A stretch of 10,425 nt of DNA from an uncultured Erysipelotrichaceae bacterium. GTDB taxonomy: Bacteria > Bacillota_I > Bacilli_A > Erysipelotrichales > Erysipelotrichaceae. The position numbers were made by a program, and so were the translations under genes. Location: contig CADBPK010000045.1 in assembly GCA_902796465.1 (NCBI GenBank), forward strand, positions 1-10,425, written 5' to 3'. The notes under the pieces were generated by a model. The model searched no databases. It saw only the letters and a program-made list of their open reading frames with translations, and was not told the DNA's origin. Below are positions 1 through 6,175 of this stretch, piece by piece. Each line of letters starts with the position of its first letter. Position 1 is the first letter of the stretch.

Positions 1-401
1 ACGGATTCCGCGTCATGGCTTTTTGCCATCAGTTCCCGGACCGCAAACCGGTACAGCTGCGTCTGATTCAGTTCGCCCGCATGTCTGCGGATATACTGCT
101 GGAATTCGTCAATGACAGCAATCGCCCTGTGCTTTCTGCCGAGTTTCCTGATCAATTCCGCCGCGTTGTTATTGCCATCTGATATGGCACGTACTGTTTC
201 CGCGATCAGGGATATGTCTTCTTCGTTCAGAGGACTGTGTCCCATGTGGTAGATCACGATGCCGTCCATGGCACCGGGTGCCATTTTGATCTTTGCGTTA
301 TCTTCGTTTGTGCAGGAATCGGGCAGTCTGAAACCATCGGGGAGACGTCCCGATGTTATATTTTCCGAAATGATATCAAGGATCGGTCTTTCTGTTTCCA
401 T
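1..401 (-). CDS. Unrecognised protein, N-terminal part (C-terminus beyond left edge)
   Basis: An open frame runs leftward from ATG at 401 to the edge of the window without a stop (133 full codons). A GGAG ribosome site sits five bases before the ATG, and only 11 bases separate it from the stop of the upstream gene (413-1276), so the two are probably co-transcribed and perhaps translationally coupled. The protein begins METERPILDIISENI and is soluble-looking, with no signal peptide or membrane segment. A central APGAMDGIVIYHMG stretch is followed by helix-like, charged segments rich in Glu, Arg and Ala (about residues 60-133), suggesting an alpha-helical repeat-like fold. I do not recognise a function. 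The shape resembles conserved hypothetical proteins of Clostridia, but that is recollection, not a search. Confidence 0.7.
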   Translation of the reverse strand, partial: METERPILDIISENITSGRLPDGFRLPDSCTNEDNAKIKMAPGAMDGIVIYHMGHSPLNEEDISLIAETVRAISDGNNNAAELIRKLGRKHRAIAVIDEFQQYIRRHAGELNQTQLYRFAVRELMAKSHDAES

Positions 402-412
402 AAAATCTCCGG

Positions 413-1276
413 TCAGTTCAGGTACATCCTGTACAGGCCTTCCATTTCCGCGATCAGCGGACATGCGGAATCAACATAGCCGTCAAGAGCAGCGAGCACG
501 TAAGCCGGCTGCGCAAACGTATAGTCGGTATAGAGGATGATGATCGATTCCGTTTCAGAATCGTAGACAATTGTGCCGGCCGCCGCAGACTCGACAGGTT
601 CCGCATTTGCGAGATCAGGCACTTCCCCGGTGCAGAGTATGATGCCGTTTTCCTTGAATCTGGATACTTCCCTTTCCTCGCACAGGATCTGATCAAGTTT
701 TCCGTCGAATGCTTCTTCGACATTGAACTGCAGTGTATAACCGCTTCGCAGATGCAGCGTGGCAGTCTGCGGTTCTACAGTCGTTATGCAGTCTCCTGCC
801 GCCAGGGAGGAGAGATACTTCCTGACTTCCCGCAGTCCGGTCGATTCCTTTGAGGTCAGTGCCTGTGTATCGGAAACATAGAAACTTCCTTTTGAAAAGG
901 AGAAGGATACGGACAGCGTATCCCCGTCCATTACCTGGAACGGGCTAGGGGGCTGTTTGGAAGCGGCGTAAAGACCGTATTGACTGACCATATCCCGGAT
1001 GTGATCCAGCGCTCCCGGATCCGGTTCGTATATTCTGGTGATCTGTCTGTCGGCATGTGTTTCCTTTTCACGGACTTCCAGGATGACCTTGCCGTTTTTA
1101 TCTTTCCGCAGGTCAAGAGAACTGTATCCGCCCAGCATCCCGCCGCCGTAGGACGACGAACAGGACAGCAGTTCATCATTGCGGTATTTCATGTTTCTGA
1201 AAAAAGGAAGACCGAAAAACCAGAATCCGGCTCCGATGAGGACAAGGCAGATCAGTATTATCAGTGCTTTTTTCAT
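413..1276 (-). CDS. Membrane-anchored protein of unknown function, possible C-terminal cyclophilin-like domain
   Basis: A 287-residue protein with start fixed by AGGAGG five bases before the ATG. MKK followed by a hydrophobic run (about residues 4-26, ending WFFGLPFF) predicts a single N-terminal membrane anchor with the rest outside the cell. A first globular part (about 31-155) starts with a Ser/Gly-rich SYGGGMLGGYSSL segment and has alternating beta-type patterns. The C-terminal part (about 172-266) has the order LHLRSGYTLQFNVEEAF, then a Gly-Thr-Ile-Val-Tyr strand and SIIILYTDYTF. This resembles the small bacterial cyclophilin-like fold (a beta-barrel family, not an active prolyl isomerase), but the match is by eye. 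No catalytic motif is visible. It follows a terminator and its own candidate promoter and is 11 bases upstream of the partial gene at 1-401. Function unknown. Confidence 0.8.
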   Translation of the reverse strand: MKKALIILICLVLIGAGFWFFGLPFFRNMKYRNDELLSCSSSYGGGMLGGYSSLDLRKDKNGKVILEVREKETHADRQITRIYEPDPGALDHIRDMVSQYGLYAASKQPPSPFQVMDGDTLSVSFSFSKGSFYVSDTQALTSKESTGLREVRKYLSSLAAGDCITTVEPQTATLHLRSGYTLQFNVEEAFDGKLDQILCEEREVSRFKENGIILCTGEVPDLANAEPVESAAAGTIVYDSETESIIILYTDYTFAQPAYVLAALDGYVDSACPLIAEMEGLYRMYLN

Positions 1277-1311
1277 AGGTACCTCCTGCGGAATAAATAT
1301 CTTCTATCTGA

Positions 1312-1340
1312 AAAATAACAAAGTACTTTCATATATGCAA
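1312..1340 (-). promoter_or_regulatory. Candidate sigma-A promoter for the 413-1276 gene
   Basis: On the minus strand, TTGCAT (1335-1340) and TATTTT (1312-1317) are separated by exactly 17 bases, about 36 bases upstream of the ATG at 1276. Each box matches four of six consensus positions. It lies just after the terminator at 1347-1376, where a new promoter is expected. This is a pattern match only. Confidence 0.35.
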
Positions 1341-1346
1341 GCACAG

Positions 1347-1376
1347 AAAAAACTGTGCACCGGAGACGGCACACAG
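1347..1376 (-). terminator. Rho-independent terminator after the ene-reductase gene
   Basis: Minus strand, 14 bases after the stop at 1391. A 10-bp stem, CTGTGTGCCG with CGGTGCACAG (two G-U pairs), has a TCTC loop (1363-1366) and is followed at once by six T (1347-1352). Strong intrinsic terminator geometry. Confidence 0.88.
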
Positions 1377-1390
1377 CATGGATGAAACGG

Positions 1391-3313
1391 TTATTCCAGA
1401 ACGCGGATGTAGTTGTAGCCCTGTGAAATGGCATCGATGATCTTGCCGGGTTTGACGTTGTCGCCGATCTGCGCGCATTCATAACCCGCGTCAAGAACCT
1501 GTTCGTACAGCGTGTGATTTGCCCTGTAGCCTGCGGCGAAGACAACGGAATCACAGGGGATCGTGACAGTCTCGTCATTGATGATGGCCTTTACGCCGTC
1601 ATCCAGGATCTCTGTCAGCCTTGCGCTGCATCTGATGTCAATGCCGGAATGACTGACGAGATAACGCAGGTTCTGTTCGTTGGCGACGAAAGAGCCGCCT
1701 CTTGCCATGATCTTGTCCAGCATTTCCACGATCGTGACCTTTTTGCCTTTGCGGCTGAGATCGCATGCCAGCTCGCATCCGACATCACCGCCGCCGATTA
1801 CGACGACATTTTCTCCGACGGCCTGTTCTCCCATCAGTACCGGGATCGCGAGGCATACGTTCGGTTTATCTTTGCCCGGAACCGGGATGATGATCGGGTC
1901 AGCACCGGTCGCTATGATCGTATAATCCGGATCAAATGCTTTGACATCTTCGATGGACGCGTTTTTGCCGAGTTCTGTTTTGATGTTGTATTTCTTTACC
2001 TGACGGATCAGGTATTCGACCTGGGCTTTGACATCTGCCTTGAAGTCCGGCGCGCCTGCGGCTGCCATGGCGCCGCCCATGCGCTGTGTCTTTTCCCACA
2101 AGGTCACATCATAGCCGCGCTGTGCCGCCGTGATGGCTGCTTTCATGCCGCCGGGACCGGCACCGATAACGAGGATCTTCTTCGGATCTTTTGCCGGTGT
2201 CAGGACATATTCGTTTTCGTGCATGGAAACAGGATTGACTGCACAGGGTCTCGGCCATCCCTTCATGGAATTGAAGTGGCATTCGCCGCATCCGATGCAC
2301 GGATTGATTTCGTCGATCTGTCCGTTTTTGACTTTGTTTGCCCAGTACGGATCAGCGATCAGGCCGTGCCCGATGGCGATCAGGTCTACTTTGCCTTCCT
2401 GCAGCGCTTTTTCGGCTTCTTCCGGATGGTTGAGCTTGCCGTGTGCCATCAGCGGGATATTGCCGGTTACACTGCGGATCGTATCAGCAGCTTCCAGATC
2501 AAATCCGACGGGCTGGTAAACACTGGAGACCATGCGCCAGCGGCAGGAGTAGGCACCTCTGCCGAAATGGATCAGGTCCACAAGACCGGAATCTGCGAGA
2601 GTCTTTGCGATCTCCAGACCTTCCTCGAGCGGACGTTCGGGATCATCAACGCTGTCGAGTGTCATCTTGACAGCGATCGGATAGAATTTCCCGCAGGCAT
2701 TGCGAACTTCCTGGATGATCTCCATCATGAAGCGCATGCGGTTTTCCAGGCTTCCTCCGTATTCGTCCGTACGGTGATTCCAGCGTGAGGAATTGAACTG
2801 GTCGATCAGATATCCGCCGTAGGCATGGATCTCGATGATATCCACACCGGCACCCATTGCCAGTTTGGCGGAATATCCCATAGCCTTGACCAGCCGTTTG
2901 ACGCCGTCAGTCGGCAGTTCACGGCAGATCAGTCCGGGATTGTAATAATTCGGACAAGGGCTGGAAGAATATGGCGGTGTCTGCGGGTCGATCCAGTTCA
3001 TGCGGCCGATGCCCGGTGACAGCTGGATGCCGAATTTGGCGCCGTAGGCATGTACACGTTCCGCGACCCTGTGCAGATTATAAACATCTTTAACGCTGGT
3101 CAGTTTCTGGCACGGGGCAGGTTCGAATTCCTCGCTGCAGACAACAGCGCCGGTCAGGACAAGACCGCATCCGCCTTTTGCCCGTTCCCCGTAATAATCA
3201 ACGTCTCTCTCATTGAATCCAAATGTGTGGTCTGTCGTCGTTCCCATCGGAGCGAGAACGACGCGGTTTTTCAGCTGAAGCGTGCCGATATTGATTCGTT
3301 CGAACAGTTTCAT
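1391..3313 (-). CDS. NADH:flavin oxidoreductase / 2,4-dienoyl-CoA reductase-family ene-reductase
   Basis: A 640-residue two-part flavoenzyme, a usual length for the family (FadH, enoate reductase, BaiCD/BaiH types), which reduces activated C=C bonds in the cytoplasm. Residues 1-335 form the Old Yellow Enzyme TIM barrel (FMN): NRVVLAPMGT at 16-25, and HAYGGYLIDQF at 163-173 followed by RTDEYGGSLENR. Cysteines 339, 342, 345 and 357 are the expected 4Fe-4S ligands. From about 378 comes a pyridine-nucleotide-disulphide-type domain with GAGPGG at 384-389 (FAD), GGGDVG at 507-512 (NAD(P)H) and the FAD motif around IGD at 616-618. The start is set by AGGAG five bases before the ATG. The gene stands between two terminators, so it is probably a single-gene unit. 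I found no convincing promoter in 3314-3386. The substrate cannot be read from sequence: unsaturated acids, acyl-CoAs, steroids or diet compounds are all possible. Confidence 0.93.
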   Translation of the reverse strand: MKLFERINIGTLQLKNRVVLAPMGTTTDHTFGFNERDVDYYGERAKGGCGLVLTGAVVCSEEFEPAPCQKLTSVKDVYNLHRVAERVHAYGAKFGIQLSPGIGRMNWIDPQTPPYSSSPCPNYYNPGLICRELPTDGVKRLVKAMGYSAKLAMGAGVDIIEIHAYGGYLIDQFNSSRWNHRTDEYGGSLENRMRFMMEIIQEVRNACGKFYPIAVKMTLDSVDDPERPLEEGLEIAKTLADSGLVDLIHFGRGAYSCRWRMVSSVYQPVGFDLEAADTIRSVTGNIPLMAHGKLNHPEEAEKALQEGKVDLIAIGHGLIADPYWANKVKNGQIDEINPCIGCGECHFNSMKGWPRPCAVNPVSMHENEYVLTPAKDPKKILVIGAGPGGMKAAITAAQRGYDVTLWEKTQRMGGAMAAAGAPDFKADVKAQVEYLIRQVKKYNIKTELGKNASIEDVKAFDPDYTIIATGADPIIIPVPGKDKPNVCLAIPVLMGEQAVGENVVVIGGGDVGCELACDLSRKGKKVTIVEMLDKIMARGGSFVANEQNLRYLVSHSGIDIRCSARLTEILDDGVKAIINDETVTIPCDSVVFAAGYRANHTLYEQVLDAGYECAQIGDNVKPGKIIDAISQGYNYIRVLE

Positions 3314-3386
3314 GATGACTCCTTATAATGTTGTTTCTGCTTCTACAATAACATTCCTTTCAGATATAAATAAAGAATCAGGACAA

Positions 3387-3422
3387 TAAAAAACACAGAA
3401 GTCTCATGACAGACAGCTGTGT
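3387..3422 (-). terminator. Rho-independent terminator after the beta-lactamase-family gene
   Basis: Minus strand, about 15 bases after the stop at 3438. ACACAG (3417-3422) pairs with CTGTGT (3393-3398), and an inner GTCT pairs with AGAC (3411-3414 with 3401-3404) across a 2x2 internal loop. The apical loop is six bases, and a T run (3388-3393) follows. Confidence 0.75.
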
Positions 3423-3437
3423 ATTATTTCTGCGGTA

Positions 3438-4430
3438 TTACAGATCGTTTTTCAGGATGGATAAGCCGATCTGTTCTGCATTGACCAGTCCGTAGTTGAT
3501 AGCGACCGCAGCGGCAGTCTTTGTTTCTCGGTTCAGGCCGATAAAGGCATTGAATGCGCCGGCTGCCCCGCCGTGCCAGCTGATCGGCGCGTCCTTCTCC
3601 AGACGCCAGGCAAGTCCGCTGTCGGCGTTCTTTTCACATGGCCCGTGGATCTCGTGGCAGACGGAAAGATAGGGCAGGGAACCGTCGAGATTGATGCGGG
3701 CGAATTCCAGCAGGTCCCCGATGGTTGAATTGAGCGCGCCGGCAGGCGCAATCACATCTTCTTTTTCCCACTGCCAGCAGCGGCATGGCTGGTCTTTCCG
3801 GTCATAACCGATCATATCGACGTTGCCGAGGAAGGTGTTTTCCAGTCTGAGTTCTTCTTTGATATAGCGGTTCATGCTGTCCCAGAAACCTTCGCCGCTG
3901 ACCTGTCCGGCAATGTACCCGAGGATGCTCATGCCGATATTGGAGTAGACGAATTTGTACGGCTTGTCTTCGAGTACGGTATCCCGGATGATCCTGATCA
4001 TGCCTTCCTCATCCAGTTTGCCGCGGAACGGGTTGGTATGGAACAGGCCGCCTTCCTTATTCATTTTCACGAAGAAGGGAATCGTTGTCAGAAGGGTATA
4101 CGGCTGTGTTTTGAAGCCGGATGTATGTGTTGCGAGCTTCTCCAGGGAAGGATAGTAGCGCTGCGGCAGACCTTCGATATAGCGGTCGATCGGCGCGGCA
4201 AGATCCAGCTTTCCTTCCGCTATGTATTTGGCTGTCAGCGATGCGGTGAACAGCTTGCATATGGATCCGACAGGGTAAATCAGAGGTTCTGTGTATACTT
4301 CCATCCGGTCCGGACCCCAGTGATGAATATCCGTCGTACCGTCTTTCAGGATTCCGATGGTGAGTTCAATATGTTTCCTGTTTTTGTACAGTTTGTCGAT
4401 CTCTTTCTGTGTCTTTGCGGAAAAAAGCAT
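3438..4430 (-). CDS. Serine hydrolase of the beta-lactamase (class C / penicillin-binding protein-like) family
   Basis: A 330-residue protein with the three family motifs in order: Ser56-Ile-Cys-Lys59 (SxxK, nucleophile and base), Tyr162-Ser-Asn164 (YxN) and His286-Gly-Gly288 (the KTG-equivalent). Spacing fits AmpC-like, EstB-like and D-aminopeptidase-like members. The family hydrolyses beta-lactams, peptidoglycan-type D-peptides or esters; sequence alone does not say which, and resistance should not be assumed. The N-terminus (MLFSAKTQKEIDKLY) has no signal peptide or anchor, so the protein is predicted cytoplasmic, which argues for an esterase or peptidase role. The frame is open 51 codons further upstream, but that part runs through the terminator and promoter at 4455-4503. 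The ATG at 4430 is chosen for its AAGGAG site nine bases before it. It appears to be a single-gene unit. Confidence 0.9.
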   Translation of the reverse strand: MLFSAKTQKEIDKLYKNRKHIELTIGILKDGTTDIHHWGPDRMEVYTEPLIYPVGSICKLFTASLTAKYIAEGKLDLAAPIDRYIEGLPQRYYPSLEKLATHTSGFKTQPYTLLTTIPFFVKMNKEGGLFHTNPFRGKLDEEGMIRIIRDTVLEDKPYKFVYSNIGMSILGYIAGQVSGEGFWDSMNRYIKEELRLENTFLGNVDMIGYDRKDQPCRCWQWEKEDVIAPAGALNSTIGDLLEFARINLDGSLPYLSVCHEIHGPCEKNADSGLAWRLEKDAPISWHGGAAGAFNAFIGLNRETKTAAAVAINYGLVNAEQIGLSILKNDL

Positions 4431-4454
4431 AATAAAGATCTCCTTGTTAACTGC

Positions 4455-4483
4455 ATTATAGCATTGCCCTCTGCAGCAAAAAA
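4455..4483 (-). promoter_or_regulatory. Extended -10 promoter for the beta-lactamase-family gene
   Basis: Minus strand: a perfect TATAAT (4455-4460) preceded directly by TGC, giving an extended -10, about 25 bases before the ATG at 4430. At 17-base spacing the -35 position is TTTTTT (4478-4483), a weak match that is also the T tract of the purF terminator. The extended -10 would compensate for the poor -35. Confidence 0.65.
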
Positions 4484-4503
4484 CGCATCCCTTCAGGAAT
4501 GCG
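4478..4503 (-). terminator. Rho-independent terminator after the purF-like gene
   Basis: Minus strand, nine bases after the stop at 4513. An uninterrupted 8-bp stem, CGCATTCC with GGGATGCG (one G-U pair), has a TGAA tetraloop (4492-4495) and is followed directly by six T. Textbook intrinsic terminator. Confidence 0.9.
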
Positions 4504-4512
4504 CTGATTTGT

Positions 4513-5928
4513 TTATTCTTTGCCGTTCCAGCAGTATGTGCACAGGCAGTCTTCCGGCAGGCCGACTGCCTTGACCATATCATCCATGCGGTTGAATGCG
4601 AGCGATGAGAAATTCATCTTTTCGCGCATGCGGTCAACCATCTTGTGATACCGGTCGGAGTCCGGATTTGCGTAATCTTCCAGGATCGTCCTGTTGACAG
4701 AACTTCCTTCTTCCTCGGCAATAATGCGTCTGGCGATCAGTTCCATATCGCCGGTCGCGCGGGAGAAAGCGATGTATTTACATCCGAAGAGGATCGGCGG
4801 GCATGCGGGACGTACATGTACTTCTTTCGCGCCGCTTTCATACAGGAAATCGGATGTTTCCCTGAGCTGGGTTCCTCGGACGATGGAATCATCGATCAGC
4901 AGGAGACGTTTTCCCTGGATCAGTTCCTGTACCGGGATCAGTTTCATTTTGGCGATCAGGTTCCGCTTTGCCTGCATGGTGGGCATGAAGGAACGCGGCC
5001 ATGTCGGTGTGTATTTGATGAAAGGCCTTGAATACGGGACCTTGGATTCGTTGGAGTAACCGATGGCGTGGGCGAGACCGGAATCCGGTACACCGGCAAC
5101 GGTATCGATGTCATCGGCAGTCAGGAAGTCCCTTCGTGCCATATGTTCACCGCAGCGGTAGCGCATGGCTTCAACGGTAACGCCTTCATACTTGCTCGGC
5201 GGATATCCATAATATGTCCAGAGGAATGTGCAGATCCGCATCTTTTTGCCCGGGTGTGCCAGTACCGACACCAGGTCGGGGGTCATGACGACGATCTCAC
5301 CCGGACCGAGTTCCTTGTAATCTGCATAGCCCAGTTTCTGATAAGCAAACGATTCAAAGGAAGCACAGTAGCCTTCTTCCTTCCGGCCGATCAGGATCGG
5401 GGTTCTGCCAAGTTTGTCCCTGGCACAGTAGATGCCTTTCGGTGTCAGCAGCATGATCGACATGGATCCTTCGATCATCTCCTGGGCCAGTTGGATGCCT
5501 TCCACCAGGTTGTCCTTCTGGTTGATGACCGCTGCCACGAGTTCGGTCTTGTTGATCTCATTTCCGCTCATTTCCAGAAAGTGACCGTTTGAATTGGAAA
5601 AAATCTTCTCGACGATCTCATCGGTATTGTTGATCTTGCCGATGGTGCAGATTGCATAGGTGCCGTGATGACTCCGGACGATCAGCGGCTGCGGATCGTA
5701 ATCGGAGATACATCCGATGCCCATCGATCCTTCCATTTCCTGCACATCGCCTGTAAACTTTGTGCGGAACGGGGAATTTTCTATGTTGTGGATCGCCCGG
5801 TTGAAGCCATCTTTTCCGTATAAAGCCAAACCGGCCCTTCTGGTGCCGAGATGGGAATGATAATCGGTTCCGTAAAACAGATCGAATACACAATCTTCTT
5901 TCAGAGCTGTGCCAAAGAATCCGCCCAT
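4513..5928 (-). CDS. purF: PurF-like amidophosphoribosyltransferase lacking the catalytic cysteine
   Basis: A 471-residue homologue of glutamine PRPP amidotransferase, which makes 5-phosphoribosylamine, the first step of purine synthesis. The C-terminal phosphoribosyltransferase half looks functional: RSFMPTMQ near 312 (flexible-loop region) and the PRPP motif LLLIDDSIVRGT at 342-353. Cys233, Cys383, Cys463 and Cys466 match the four 4Fe-4S ligands of the Bacillus subtilis type. The N-terminal glutaminase half does not: it starts MGGFFG where active enzymes start, after processing, with Cys-Gly-Ile-Phe-Gly. By eye the HRGQ, RYST, NGN and SDSE motifs read HLGT (26-29), ISDYD (74-78), IGK (96-98) and NKTE (126-129), so the Arg, Asn and Asp glutamine-site residues are gone too. 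ATG 5928 is chosen for the GGGGGA site before it; a longer open frame to 6030 has no ribosome site or homology. It may use ammonia, a partner glutaminase, or be regulatory. Confidence 0.88.
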   Translation of the reverse strand: MGGFFGTALKEDCVFDLFYGTDYHSHLGTRRAGLALYGKDGFNRAIHNIENSPFRTKFTGDVQEMEGSMGIGCISDYDPQPLIVRSHHGTYAICTIGKINNTDEIVEKIFSNSNGHFLEMSGNEINKTELVAAVINQKDNLVEGIQLAQEMIEGSMSIMLLTPKGIYCARDKLGRTPILIGRKEEGYCASFESFAYQKLGYADYKELGPGEIVVMTPDLVSVLAHPGKKMRICTFLWTYYGYPPSKYEGVTVEAMRYRCGEHMARRDFLTADDIDTVAGVPDSGLAHAIGYSNESKVPYSRPFIKYTPTWPRSFMPTMQAKRNLIAKMKLIPVQELIQGKRLLLIDDSIVRGTQLRETSDFLYESGAKEVHVRPACPPILFGCKYIAFSRATGDMELIARRIIAEEEGSSVNRTILEDYANPDSDRYHKMVDRMREKMNFSSLAFNRMDDMVKAVGLPEDCLCTYCWNGKE

Positions 5929-5952
5929 AAATATCCCCCTTTTTATGTGGGT

Positions 5953-5958
5953 AGTATA
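5953..5958 (-). promoter_or_regulatory. Candidate -10 box for the purF-like gene
   Basis: TATACT on the minus strand (five of six consensus), about 25 bases before the ATG at 5928, would give a short leader carrying just the ribosome site. No good -35 box lies at 16-18 bases, so an activator or a different promoter may be involved. An alternative pair, TTGAAT (6123-6128) and TATTTT (6100-6105) with 17-base spacing, would give a leader of about 160 bases. Confidence 0.3.
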
Positions 5959-5980
5959 GCGCAATAATCTTCTGCCGCAT

Positions 5981-6003
5981 ATTGTTTTTTGCAGGAAAAC
6001 AAT
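5981..6003. repeat. AT-rich inverted repeat, possible operator
   Basis: ATTGTTTT (5981-5988) and AAAACAAT (5996-6003) are perfect 8-base inverted arms around a 7-base spacer. The left arm touches the -35 position of the candidate purF promoter. Minus-strand transcripts starting further upstream would carry it as a weak hairpin. Symmetry and position fit a dimeric regulator site, but the sequence is not a recognised PurR box. Confidence 0.35.
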
Positions 6004-6117
6004 TCTTTTTCGGCCAGAAAGCGGTTTCATTGAGACAGTGATGTTCCTGATCCGCAGACGGAATCGTTTACAGCGTGGAATAATGAAAATGAAGGCGTAA
6101 AAATACTGCTGTTTTTA

Positions 6118-6146
6118 TTTACATTCAAAATGTTTTTATATACTAT
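6118..6146 (+). promoter_or_regulatory. Promoter of the pur operon
   Basis: TTTACA (6118-6123, five of six consensus) and TACTAT (6141-6146, four of six) are separated by exactly 17 bases. A shifted -10 reading, TATACT at 6139-6144, would have a 15-base spacer. Transcription would start near 6153 and give a leader of about 148 bases before purE. The flanks are very AT-rich, unlike the rest of the window. Confidence 0.6.
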
Positions 6147-6175
6147 ATAGACGTCTTTTAGAGAGGAGGACCGCC

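Noticed and set aside
1514..2788. Long plus-strand open frame (424 codons) antisense to the ene-reductase gene
   Set aside because: The minus-strand frame has full family homology across the same bases. The antisense translation is Cys/Asp/Phe-rich with no recognisable domain, which is typical of the shadow of a well-biased gene.
4038..4574. Plus-strand open frame of 178 codons over the beta-lactamase-family gene and the purF end
   Set aside because: It crosses the promoter, the terminator and two conserved minus-strand genes, and shows no family resemblance.
4431..4583. 51-codon N-terminal extension of the beta-lactamase-family protein
   Set aside because: It would read through the terminator stem and the TATAAT promoter and into the purF coding end. 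The ATG at 4430 has its own AAGGAG.
6004..6020. PurR box (CCGAACA-type) near the TTTTTCGGCC segment
   Set aside because: The reverse complement reads CCGAAAAA, missing key bases, and no properly spaced partner box is present.
5929..6030. 34-codon N-terminal extension of the PurF-like protein
   Set aside because: No ribosome site at the upstream ATG, no homology in the added residues, and it would cover the candidate promoter and dyad. The MGGFFG start aligns with the normal PurF N-terminus.
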